From: Acidimicrobiales bacterium
GTDB taxonomy: Bacteria > Actinomycetota > Acidimicrobiia > Acidimicrobiales > Aldehydirespiratoraceae
DNA length: 64,000 bases
Assembly: GCA_029263215.1 (NCBI GenBank)
Contig: JAJCXY010000056.1
Location: forward strand, 1-64,000
Reading direction: 5' to 3'
The translations under genes and the position numbers were made by a program. Under the pieces are notes generated by a model that was given only the letters and a program-made list of their open reading frames with translations, searched no databases and was not told the origin of the DNA. Positions 37,374 to 45,055 of the stretch are shown one piece after another. Numbering within the stretch: position 1 is the first letter of the stretch; each line of letters begins with the position of its first letter.

Positions 37374-37402
37374 ATTACACATGATTTGCGCGCTTGTGGA
37401 AA
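37374..37402 (-). promoter_or_regulatory. Promoter of the amino-acid transporter operon
   Basis: TTTCCA (-35, 37397-37402) and TGTAAT (-10, 37374-37379) on the minus strand with a 17-base spacer, in a locally AT-rich gap. Implied leader of about 30 bases ends at the GGAGG site. Confidence 0.45.
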
Positions 37403-37469
37403 GTCGAAGGGCAACCGTTACATCATTATTAGCTTTCGACAAATCGGAGGCGCGACCCCGATCGTGTCG

Positions 37470-38732
37470 TCAGGGGAAGATTCCGCGCAACGAGTAGACC
37501 GTCTGGAGTAGTTCGGCTGCCTCGATGTAGGCGGCCTGGCGGCGGCTACACGCCCGCGAGACGCGCTGGGCCGCGACGCGGTCGCAGGCATCCCAAACCG
37601 TGTCGCGCAGACGCCTGTCGACATCGACGGCCGACCACTGGTCGCTGGTCTTGTTCTGCACCCACTCGTAGTACGAGACGATCACGCCTCCCGAGTTGGC
37701 GAGGATGTCGGGGATCACCTCGACTCCGCCGTGGTCGAGCACGGCGGCCGCCTCCGCGGTGATGGGGCCGTTGGCGGCCTCCACGATCCAACGGGCGCGG
37801 ATGGAGTCGACGTTGTGCGCGGTGATCTGAGCCTCGAGCGCGGCGGGCACGAGCACATCGACATCGAGGGCGAAGAACTCCTCGGTGCTGATCGGCTCTG
37901 CATTGGGGTAGCCCGCGACGCCCCCGTTCTCCTGGCTGAAGCGCACGAGCTTCTCGATGTCGAGCCCCGTCTCATGATGGATGGCACCACCGACGTCGGC
38001 CACCGCGACCACATCCATTCCCAGCTCGCTGAGCGTTAGAGCGGCATGGGAGCCGACGTTGCCGAATCCCTGGATTGCCACCGTGTCGCCGTCGAGGCTG
38101 CGGTCGAACTCTCCGTAGAGGTGACGAAGGGCATAGGCCGCTCCCCTGCCGGTAGCGGCGGCGCGCCCCAGACTGCCGCCTAATTCAACCGGCTTTCCGG
38201 TGACGACCCGCCGGGCATTCTGACGCTCCCCCGGCCCGCGACTGTTGAGATAGGTGTCCATCATCCAGCCCATCATCCGGGCATCGGTGCCCATGTCGGG
38301 CGCGGGGATGTCGAATTCGGGTCCGATGTTTTCTCCGAGGCTGTGGGTGAATCGACGCACGACCCGCTCGAGTTCGGTGTCGCTGAAGTTGTGGGGATCG
38401 ATGGCCACTCCCCCCTTCGCTCCGCCGAAGGGGAGGCGCACCAGCGCACACTTGAAGGTCATCCAGGTGGCGAGGGCCCTGACCTCATCGAGGTCGACCG
38501 AAGCATGGAATCGCATCCCGCCCTTGTAAGGCCCGAGGATGTTGTTGTGCTGGATCCGGTAGCCCTGCAACATCTCGTAGTCGCCGGAGTCGCGCTGCAC
38601 CGGAAAGTTGACGATCAACTCGTTCATCGGCCCTGACAGGATTGCTCTCACCTTCGGGTCCATGGCGATCGAGTGAGCCGCGGCCTCGACATTGGCCGTG
38701 GCCTCACGAAAGAGCTTGGCACTGCTGGTCAT
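37470..38732 (-). CDS. Glu/Leu/Phe/Val dehydrogenase (glutamate dehydrogenase)
   Basis: 420 residues. Substrate and catalytic region GPYKGGMRFHASVDL, FKCALVRLPFGGAKGGV and PAPDMGTDARMMGWMMD; coenzyme site VAIQGFGNVGSHAA; FEI-type NSGGVIVSYYEWVQN. Oxidative deamination of glutamate to 2-oxoglutarate or the reverse. Starts 6 bases after arc, so it is probably co-transcribed with it. Confidence 0.93.
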   Translation of the reverse strand: MTSSAKLFREATANVEAAAHSIAMDPKVRAILSGPMNELIVNFPVQRDSGDYEMLQGYRIQHNNILGPYKGGMRFHASVDLDEVRALATWMTFKCALVRLPFGGAKGGVAIDPHNFSDTELERVVRRFTHSLGENIGPEFDIPAPDMGTDARMMGWMMDTYLNSRGPGERQNARRVVTGKPVELGGSLGRAAATGRGAAYALRHLYGEFDRSLDGDTVAIQGFGNVGSHAALTLSELGMDVVAVADVGGAIHHETGLDIEKLVRFSQENGGVAGYPNAEPISTEEFFALDVDVLVPAALEAQITAHNVDSIRARWIVEAANGPITAEAAAVLDHGGVEVIPDILANSGGVIVSYYEWVQNKTSDQWSAVDVDRRLRDTVWDACDRVAAQRVSRACSRRQAAYIEAAELLQTVYSLRGIFP

Positions 38733-38738
38733 GGCTGA

Positions 38739-40478
38739 CTACAGGTACTGGCCGGTGGCCACCGAGTCGATCGACTTGCCTCCTTCGGCCTCGGGCTCAC
38801 TGCTGATGAGGGTGCGCACGTAGACGATCCGCTCGCCCTTCTTGCCCGAGATCTTGGCCCAGTCGTCGGGATTGGTGGTGTTGGGGAGGTCTTCGTGCTC
38901 CTTGAACTCCTGGCGGATCGAGGCCAGTAGATCCTCTGTTCGTATCCCTCGCGTGCCTGATTCGATCTCTCTCTTGATGGCGAGCTTCTTTGCCCGCCGC
39001 ACCACGTTTTCGATCATGGCTCCCGAGGAGAAATCCTTGAAGTACATGATTTCCTTGTCGCCATTTTGGTAGGTGACCTCAAGGAAACGGTTGGAGTCGT
39101 CCTCTCGGTACATCTCCCTCACGGTGTCCTCGATCATCGACTGCACGGTCTTGTAGGGATCGCCCCCACCCTCCGATTCCACCGACTCCGGATCGAGGGG
39201 AACGTCCGGATTGAGATAGCGGCCGAAAATCGCGGTGGCCGCCTCGGCGTCGGGGCGTTCGATTTTGATCTTCACGTCGAGCCTGCCCGGCCTCAGGATG
39301 GCGGGGTCGATGAGGTCCTCTCGGTTGGAGGCGCCGATCACGATGACGTTGCGCAGGGTCTCGACGCCGTCGATCTCGGCGAGGAGCTGGGGAACTATAG
39401 TGCTCTCGATATCGGAGCTGATGCCGCTGCCCCTGGTGCGGAAAAGCGACTCCATCTCATCGAAGAAGACGATGACCGGCCATCCCTCGTCGCTCTTTTC
39501 GCGTGCCCTCTGGAAGACGAGCCGGATCTGGCGTTCGGTCTCGCCCACATACTTGTTGAGGAGTTCCGGTCCCTTGATGTTGAGGAAGAAGCTGCGAGCC
39601 TCACCGTCGCCCGACACCTCGGCCACCTTCTTCGCCAGGCTGTTGGCGACCGCCTTGGCGATGAGGGTCTTGCCACAGCCGGGAGGGCCGTAGAGCAGGA
39701 TTCCCTTGGGTGCAGGCAGGTCGTATTCGGCGAAGAGAGCCTGATGAACGAACGGCAGCTCCACCGCGTCGGTGATCTGTTCGATCTGGCTGTCGAGGCC
39801 GCCCACATCGGAGTAGGAAACGTCGGGGACCTCTTCGAGCACCAGGTCTTCGACCTCGGGACGAGGAAGACGCTCCAGCACCATGTTGGCCCGAGGGTCG
39901 ACCAGCACCGTGTCGCCGCTGCGTAGGGGTTGGCTGCGTACCGACTCTCCGAGTTCGACGACCCTCTCCTCATCGGCTCGCCCGACGATCATCGCTCGAT
40001 CTCCACCGGCGAGAACCTCGCGCAGGGTGGCGACTTCGCCGGTGCGATCCGGGTGCCTGGCCAACACGACGTTGAAAGACTCGTTGAGCACCACTTCCTG
40101 TCCGGGCTCGAGGTTGCCGGAAAGGTCGGGTTGGACCGCCACCCTCATCTTGCGGCCCCCTGCATGCACGTCGACAGTGCCGTCTTCGTTGGCCCCGAGC
40201 ACGGTGCCGTAACCCGACGGCGGTTTGGTGAGCTTGTCGACTTCATCGCGCAAGGTTGCGATGTGTTCGCGAGCCTCGCGGAGGGTGTAGGTGAGCTTCT
40301 CGTTCTGGGACACGGCCTGGGCGAGTTGGCCCTTGGTCTCGAGCAGGCGTTCCTCCAGACTTCGGACCCTCTTGGGTGCATCCTGTACTCGGCGCCGTAG
40401 AGCCGACACCTCATCCTCGAGTTCTGCCGCGACCATCCGGAGGCGATTGATCTCCTCGAGCGCACTCTGGTCGTCCAC
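38739..40478 (-). CDS. arc: Proteasome-associated AAA ATPase ARC/Mpa
   Basis: 579 residues. Coiled coil (1-82), tandem OB domains (about 85-210), AAA module with Walker A GPPGCGKT (264-271), Walker [10 protein letters not shown] (335-343), and second-region [18 protein letters not shown]. The C-terminus GQYL is the proteasome-docking tail. It binds Pup through the coiled coil, unfolds the substrate and feeds it to PrcAB. GTG start with GGAGG. Confidence 0.96.
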   Translation of the reverse strand: MDDQSALEEINRLRMVAAELEDEVSALRRRVQDAPKRVRSLEERLLETKGQLAQAVSQNEKLTYTLREAREHIATLRDEVDKLTKPPSGYGTVLGANEDGTVDVHAGGRKMRVAVQPDLSGNLEPGQEVVLNESFNVVLARHPDRTGEVATLREVLAGGDRAMIVGRADEERVVELGESVRSQPLRSGDTVLVDPRANMVLERLPRPEVEDLVLEEVPDVSYSDVGGLDSQIEQITDAVELPFVHQALFAEYDLPAPKGILLYGPPGCGKTLIAKAVANSLAKKVAEVSGDGEARSFFLNIKGPELLNKYVGETERQIRLVFQRAREKSDEGWPVIVFFDEMESLFRTRGSGISSDIESTIVPQLLAEIDGVETLRNVIVIGASNREDLIDPAILRPGRLDVKIKIERPDAEAATAIFGRYLNPDVPLDPESVESEGGGDPYKTVQSMIEDTVREMYREDDSNRFLEVTYQNGDKEIMYFKDFSSGAMIENVVRRAKKLAIKREIESGTRGIRTEDLLASIRQEFKEHEDLPNTTNPDDWAKISGKKGERIVYVRTLISSEPEAEGGKSIDSVATGQYL

Positions 40479-40507
40479 GGAAAACCTCCGTCGTCGGCTG
40501 CCGCGTC

Positions 40508-40513
40508 ACCATA
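40508..40513 (-). promoter_or_regulatory. Candidate -10 box for arc
   Basis: TATGGT on the minus strand, about 30 bases before the GTG at 40478; a short leader with GGAGG follows. No good -35. Confidence 0.35.
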
Positions 40514-40619
40514 GACCCGGTACTGATCCTCTGGTCGGACACAGGAGCCGAAAGAGAAGGGATCGCGCGCCCGGTGAGGGGATCAGGCTCCCATGTCCGT
40601 AGACCCTCAATTCCCCCGA

Positions 40620-40625
40620 TACACT
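40620..40625 (+). promoter_or_regulatory. Candidate -10 box for the ferredoxin gene
   Basis: TACACT about 85 bases before the ATG. The leader contains a direct repeat ATCGACAA (40674-40694 region) and GAGG before the start. Confidence 0.3.
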
Positions 40626-40709
40626 GCCGATCGAACTGGCGAGCCCCAGAGTCGGGTTCGCCCCAAACGACTCATCGACAAATCATCGACAACGAGGTCT
40701 AAGCGACAC

Positions 40710-40943
40710 ATGAAGGTTTGGATCGACCAGGATCTGTGCACCGGCGACGGTCTTTGCGAAGAGATCGCTCCGGATGTTTTCGCTCTTCTCGACGACGGCT
40801 TGGCCTACGTCAAAGAAGGCGACAAGATTTTCTCCGACCCCGGTGGCCCTGAAGGCCTCGCGGTGATTCCGGCCGGCCAGGAAGAGGCCACCATCGAGTC
40901 CGCCGAGGAGTGCCCCGGCGAGTGCATCTTCATAGAAGTCTGA
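40710..40943 (+). CDS. Small single-cluster ferredoxin
   Basis: 77 residues. Cys motif CTGDGLC near the N-terminus and ECPGECIF near the C-terminus: three or four Cys for a 3Fe-4S or 4Fe-4S cluster. Electron carrier, often for cytochrome P450 or other oxidoreductases. The in-frame ATG at 40593 would add an uncharacteristic basic stretch. Divergent from arc; a ferredoxin next to arc and trmI is also known to me from Streptomyces. Confidence 0.85.
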   Translation: MKVWIDQDLCTGDGLCEEIAPDVFALLDDGLAYVKEGDKIFSDPGGPEGLAVIPAGQEEATIESAEECPGECIFIEV

Positions 40944-40961
40944 GTCGATTCCCGCCCGCCA

Positions 40962-41702
40962 TCAGGTCGGGCACCCGGGGATGACCGGATTGTCGTCGAG
41001 TCCGTTGGCCATCAGGTCTTCGAGTTCGCTCGCCCGAATCGCATAACCCACACCCGCGCCGCGGATCGTCGTGGCGTAGGCGATTCCCACCACCACACCA
41101 TCGTGGTCGACGAGCGCCGCGCCTGAGTCACCAGATTCGATAAAGGCTGCGACGAGCCACGACCGGCGCTCTATGCGCTCATCGCTGGCCACTGCCTCGA
41201 TCCGAACCGTGACGGGGCGGTCGATACGAAACGGAGTGGGCTCGGGCTCGGGCCCGCGCTCCCAGCCGAAGAGGGCTCCGACGGTGTTGTCGGTTGCAGT
41301 GCCGAGAGGGAGAGGTACGAACGATGCCCCTTCCACGCGCAGGACTGCGAGGTCGACGATCGGGTCGAAGGCCACTGGCACCGCCGCCAATCGAGACCCG
41401 TCGAGCAGCTCGACGAAGGGTTCATCGAGGCCGACGATGACGTGGGCGTTGGTGACCACGAGGGTGTCGGCCACCGCGAAGCCGCTCCCCTCGGTGGAGC
41501 GACCGCATGCGATGCCCGAAATCCTCACCGTGGAGGCCAGAACCCGATCCCGCAGATCGTCGGTGAGTCCGTCGGTGTCGGGGACCTCGCCGGGATCGGG
41601 GGGCGAACCGAGCGGTGGACGATCGGGTTCGACCGTTTCGTCGCCTCCACACGCGGCGAGGGCGACACTGACCGCGAGCACGAACGCGCCCAGGCGACTC
41701 AT
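40962..41702 (-). CDS. Secreted trypsin-like serine protease (lipoprotein)
   Basis: 246 residues. Lipobox VALAAC (Cys18). Catalytic triad visible: His in VTNAHVIVG, Asp in DPIVDLAVL, Ser in ESGDSGAAL. Chymotrypsin-like, DegP/MarP type without an obvious PDZ. ATG overlaps the trmI stop (ATGA). Confidence 0.85.
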   Translation of the reverse strand: MSRLGAFVLAVSVALAACGGDETVEPDRPPLGSPPDPGEVPDTDGLTDDLRDRVLASTVRISGIACGRSTEGSGFAVADTLVVTNAHVIVGLDEPFVELLDGSRLAAVPVAFDPIVDLAVLRVEGASFVPLPLGTATDNTVGALFGWERGPEPEPTPFRIDRPVTVRIEAVASDERIERRSWLVAAFIESGDSGAALVDHDGVVVGIAYATTIRGAGVGYAIRASELEDLMANGLDDNPVIPGCPT

Positions 41703-42478
41703 TCGGCCAGAAGTCGGGCATGGGTGAGAAAGCCCGTGTGGGCCACCATGCGATGGTCGGGGCGCACCGCCAACCCCTGTACATGCCAACCTCGTTGGAG
41801 CACTTCAACTGTCTCCGCCATGCCGAAGCGGGACTCCTCGAAGGCATCGTGCAGTTGGGAGACCTGGATGATGCTCGGCGTGTAGGCGAGGAAGATTCCT
41901 CCGCGGTGAAGGGCCCGTTCGGCGTGGGGCACGACCTGCCAGGGTTCGGGTAGGTCGAGAACGACACGATCGAGTTCGGTGGCGTCGATTCCCTCGTATA
42001 CATCGCGTACTTCGGTGCGGTATCGGCCCATCACATCGGGGCCGAGGAAGCGGCCGACGTTTTCTCGAGCGGTCTGCTCGAAATCGTCGCGAATCTCATA
42101 GCCGGTGATGTCGGCACCAGCCCGCAGCATGCCGGTGGAGAGAGCGCCGCTGCCGAGGCCTGACTCCAGCACTCGGGCCCCCGGGAAGATGTCGGCAAGG
42201 ATCAGGATCGGGCCTATGTCTTTGGGGTAGACCACCTGGGCCCCCCTCGGCATCTTCAGCAGGAAGTCGGTGATGGTGGGTCTGACAGCGATGAACACCA
42301 TCCCGCGCGTCGACCGGAAGGTCTCACCCTCGGCCCTACCGATCAGGTCGTCGTGGGCGAGCACGCCGGAGTGGGAGTGGAACTCTCCGCCTTCCTTCAA
42401 ATCGATGAGATAGCGCCGCCGTTTGCGGTCGATCAGCAGCACCGGTTCGTCGGCCTGTAGGACTCCGGTTTGCCTCAT
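41699..42478 (-). CDS. trmI: tRNA (adenine-N1)-methyltransferase TrmI
   Basis: 259 residues. N-terminal small beta domain, then SAM motif I ARVLESGLGSGALS and PEPWQVVPHAERAL. Makes m1A58 in the T-loop. Both ends overlap neighbours (ATGA), placing it in one transcript with the TtuA-like thiolase. Confidence 0.9.
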   Translation of the reverse strand: MRQTGVLQADEPVLLIDRKRRRYLIDLKEGGEFHSHSGVLAHDDLIGRAEGETFRSTRGMVFIAVRPTITDFLLKMPRGAQVVYPKDIGPILILADIFPGARVLESGLGSGALSTGMLRAGADITGYEIRDDFEQTARENVGRFLGPDVMGRYRTEVRDVYEGIDATELDRVVLDLPEPWQVVPHAERALHRGGIFLAYTPSIIQVSQLHDAFEESRFGMAETVEVLQRGWHVQGLAVRPDHRMVAHTGFLTHARLLAE

Positions 42479-43431
42479 CGGTTGACCCGCTTGCGTCGAG
42501 ACCTGGTGGCACCCATGTGGATGGGCACCGCAGCGGTAGCTCGTTCGGCCAGCGCACAGAAGGCGCAGATCTCGTTGGAGCTGGGCGCTCCGCAGCGCTC
42601 GCACGGGGAGATCTCCACCGTCTCACCGGTGGCATCGGGTCGAAACCGCTCGGCCGCCTGGGCCAGAAACTTGAAGTAGAACGCGTGCTTGGCCCCGGGC
42701 GAATCGTTCTCGATGTCGTTGAGGGCCGCCTTGTAGCTGAGGTGCTTGTTGCCCACTGCCATTGGGCACTCATCGACCAGGTAGTCGATACCGCGGATGA
42801 GGCAGTAGGCAGCGGTGTCGCGTTCGGAGAGCCTGACGAGGGGCTTGATCTTCTTGGGGAAACCGTTGCGGGCCTCCAGCACGGGGAGTTGGCGGCCGAG
42901 ATACTCCGTCTGCCAATGGAGCACGTTTCCCATGAGCACAGCTGCCTCGTCGTCGAGGTTGTGGCCGGTGGCAACGGCGTCGTAGCCCCCTCTCCGGGCG
43001 GCCTCATCGAAGAGGTGGCGTTTCGAGAGGCCGCAGGCCGAACAGGGCACCCGGTTGGCGGCCCGACTTCCGTGGGTTACGTCGAAGCCGTATTCACGTA
43101 GGAGGTCCTCGGTGTGGAGGGTGAGGCCGCGTTCCTCGGCGAAGCGTCGGGCGTGATCAGAAGAGGTGTCGCTGTAGTCGCCGATGCCCAGTCCGAGATA
43201 GAACCCTTCGGCTTCGTAACCCAAGGCCAGAAGAATGTCCCACACCGCGAGTGAGTCCTTGCCTCCGGACACCGCGACCAGAACTCGGTCGCCGGGCTCG
43301 AGCATCTCGAACTGCTTGATCGACTTGGCGGTCTGGTCGCGGCACAGGCGCAGGAAGTGATCAGAACAGAAGTTGGCGTTGTGACGGCGCACATCGATGA
43401 TCGCGGGTCCCCGGCAGACCTGACACTTCAC
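42475..43431 (-). CDS. TtuA/Ncs6-like tRNA 2-thiolation enzyme
   Basis: 318 residues. N-terminal zinc set (C3, C6, C22, H25), PP-loop SGGKDS (55-60), Fe-S/catalytic Cys130 and Cys133 (PCSACG) and Cys222 (DECPMA), C-terminal zinc CERCGAPSSNEICAFC. In Thermus TtuA makes s2T54 with sulfur from TtuB. The neighbours (sulfur carrier and TrmI) support a T-loop role; other targets such as U34 thiolation remain possible. GTG start. Confidence 0.82.
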   Translation of the reverse strand: MKCQVCRGPAIIDVRRHNANFCSDHFLRLCRDQTAKSIKQFEMLEPGDRVLVAVSGGKDSLAVWDILLALGYEAEGFYLGLGIGDYSDTSSDHARRFAEERGLTLHTEDLLREYGFDVTHGSRAANRVPCSACGLSKRHLFDEAARRGGYDAVATGHNLDDEAAVLMGNVLHWQTEYLGRQLPVLEARNGFPKKIKPLVRLSERDTAAYCLIRGIDYLVDECPMAVGNKHLSYKAALNDIENDSPGAKHAFYFKFLAQAAERFRPDATGETVEISPCERCGAPSSNEICAFCALAERATAAVPIHMGATRSRRKRVNR

Positions 43432-43643
43432 GAGCTGACCTCACGGTGAGAGCCGCCCGAGATGACCGACCGCACTTCAACGATGGCTGACTTGCCGAGC
43501 ATCTTGTCGCCCGGCACGAGTTGGCCGTCCTCGACCACCAGGTGCGACTCTCGATTCAGGCCGAGGCGCCGGAGCAGGACGCTCACTTCCACCGGCCCGT
43601 CGACATCGATCTCGCGGGCGGGGTTGCGCAGCAGGACCTTCAC
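43428..43643 (-). CDS. ThiS/MoaD/TtuB-like sulfur carrier with residues after Gly-Gly
   Basis: 71 residues, beta-grasp: VLLRRLGLNRESHLVVEDGQ, then VEVRSVISGG. The usual carrier ends at Gly-Gly for thiocarboxylation; here seven residues (SHREVSS) follow. Those codons contain the GAGG ribosome site for ttuA and overlap its GTG (GTGA), so they may be kept for that reason. The tail would have to be removed, or the carrier works differently. No thiG/moaE nearby. Confidence 0.72.
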   Translation of the reverse strand: MKVLLRNPAREIDVDGPVEVSVLLRRLGLNRESHLVVEDGQLVPGDKMLGKSAIVEVRSVISGGSHREVSS

Positions 43644-43870
43644 TCGGCGGGGTCGATGTGGCGGATGACGAGGGACTCCCCCGGCTTCAAGGCTTCGGAG
43701 AACCTGATCGGCTTCTCGCCCCGCTTGGTGACCTTGCCGGACCAGAGCGCGAGTCGTAGCACCACGAACACGCCCAGCCAGAACCGCGAACCGCCGAGCA
43801 AACCCCTGCGCACGCTGTTGTGGCGAATCGTACGCTTGACATAGCTCGGTCCGAGCGGGAAAGAGGCCAT
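43640..43870 (-). CDS. Small hypothetical membrane-associated protein
   Basis: 76 residues: basic N-terminus (YVKRTIRHNSVRRGLLG), hydrophobic stretch FWLGVFVVLRLALW, then KVTKRGEKPIRFSEALKPGES. Resembles a short DUF-type protein with LKPGESLVI; no function known. Overlaps both neighbours by 1-4 bases. Confidence 0.55.
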   Translation of the reverse strand: MASFPLGPSYVKRTIRHNSVRRGLLGGSRFWLGVFVVLRLALWSGKVTKRGEKPIRFSEALKPGESLVIRHIDPAE

Positions 43871-44082
43871 CAGATTCGCCGAATCTCCACCACCGTGGAC
43901 TTGGTGGTGCCGACGCGCCGCCCGATCAGGTAGGCGACGATGAGCAGAAGGACGCCTCCGCCGATGGCCAGGGGCACGAGCTTCGCTGTGGTGGCACCGA
44001 CCTGAGCATCGACCTCACCGCGAGCACTTCGGATCGACTGGGCGAGATCGTCGCGGGTTATGGGATCTTCCTCGTCGGCCAT
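43870..44082 (-). CDS. Small single-span membrane protein
   Basis: 70 residues: charged N-terminus and one span LVPLAIGGGVLLLIVAYLIGRR. Typical of small actinobacterial envelope proteins with N-terminal EED-rich heads. Overlaps both neighbours by one base (TGATG). Confidence 0.55.
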   Translation of the reverse strand: MADEEDPITRDDLAQSIRSARGEVDAQVGATTAKLVPLAIGGGVLLLIVAYLIGRRVGTTKSTVVEIRRI

Positions 44083-44378
44083 CAGAGGCTCCCCTTGGTG
44101 ATGCGGCTCACGAGCACACCCATGACCGCCGCAAGTGCGACGAAGGTGATCAGGTAGGGCGCCCACGACCAGTTGTCGGTGAGGCGCGTGCCGGTCTCCT
44201 CTTGAAGCACGCGCAGGAGCGCGAGGGTGAGTGAGATCCCGCCGATCGTGATCAAGACGCTCCCGAGAAGTCCGAAGCCGAGCCAGCGCGCACTGCCCTT
44301 GAGGGGATCGAGCGTCTCCTGTTTGGCGTAGGCCTTGACCAGGTCGATGACATCACCGATGCCCTGCTTGTCAGCCAT
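44082..44378 (-). CDS. Holin-like two-span membrane protein
   Basis: 98 residues: spans at about 33-56 and 73-90. Resembles the actinobacterial 'phage holin family' (DUF1469-like) proteins that sit with small partners; not evidence for a prophage. ATG 44378 is preceded by a 13-base duplication. Confidence 0.6.
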   Translation of the reverse strand: MADKQGIGDVIDLVKAYAKQETLDPLKGSARWLGFGLLGSVLITIGGISLTLALLRVLQEETGTRLTDNWSWAPYLITFVALAAVMGVLVSRITKGSL

Positions 44379-44391
44379 GCTTGTCAGCCAT
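44366..44391 (-). repeat. 13-bp tandem duplication spanning a start codon
   Basis: Two perfect copies of a 13-base unit, each holding ATG-GCT-GAC-AAG on the minus strand. The outer ATG (44391) is out of frame and ends after six codons. GGAGG is 4 bases before the outer ATG and 17 before the inner one. Confidence 0.8.
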
Positions 44392-44416
44392 TCGTCCTCC
44401 GGTGTCCGCCATCACC

Positions 44417-45055
44417 CTATCGGTCGCGTTCTTCGAGAGCGTCGAGCAGACCGCGTCGCTCTTCGATCAGTTCGGTGGCTCGCACGGCCCGTTGGCGGGC
44501 GCCTGAGCAGCCCAGCAGGGCGAGTTCATCGAGTGTCGCGAGGCCGGCGCTGCCGATCAGCTGCCAGATCGTCCTCGAGGGATCGTCGTCGTCGAGCCTA
44601 GGGGTCGGGAGGGGGTGGCGGGGGTCGATTCGATGGACGGTGTCAGCCAGTCGCCCGAAGGCGGCCACCAGCCCGGTGAGCGCCTCGCTCGGATCGCCGT
44701 CGGGCTGGTCGGGACGATCGAGCACCGACGCCAGCGGGTAAGGATCCTCGGTCAGCCACTCAACGACGGTGACCCGTCTCGTGGCGACGGCGGCCAGTGC
44801 CCACCGCCCGTCGGGCAACTCCTCGGCCTGCAGCACACGCGCCACTACCGCAATGTCAGACCTCTGGTCGCCGCCTCCGACTTCGCGCCCCCTGGTGATC
44901 GGTACCATGGCGAACTCGGTGATGGCGGAGCTGTCGAGATCACGAGCCAGGCGCCGGTAGCGGGGCTCGAATATGTGGAGCGGCACGACTGCACCGGGTA
45001 GCACCACGCTCTCGAGCGGGAACATCGCCAACTCGTAGGGTCGGGGTGGCGTCAC
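44417..45055 (-). CDS. Lon N-terminal (substrate-binding) domain protein
   Basis: 212 residues. ELAMFPLESVVLPGAVVPLHIFEPRYRRL is the LON-domain start; no ATPase or protease follows. Such stand-alone proteins are common in Actinobacteria and of uncertain role. GTG overlaps the PBP4-like gene's stop (GTGA). Confidence 0.82.
   Translation of the reverse strand: MTPPRPYELAMFPLESVVLPGAVVPLHIFEPRYRRLARDLDSSAITEFAMVPITRGREVGGGDQRSDIAVVARVLQAEELPDGRWALAAVATRRVTVVEWLTEDPYPLASVLDRPDQPDGDPSEALTGLVAAFGRLADTVHRIDPRHPLPTPRLDDDDPSRTIWQLIGSAGLATLDELALLGCSGARQRAVRATELIEERRGLLDALEERDR

Noticed and set aside
40593-40709. Upstream ATG as ferredoxin start
   Set aside because: It would add 39 basic, non-conserved residues; the inner ATG begins directly with the ferredoxin fold.
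43428-43643. ThiS of thiamine biosynthesis
   Set aside because: thiG, thiF and thiO are not adjacent and the neighbour is a TtuA-like thiolase, so a tRNA-thiolation carrier fits better.
44082-44378. Prophage remnant (holin-like protein)
   Set aside because: No phage genes nearby; this family is a common small actinobacterial membrane protein.
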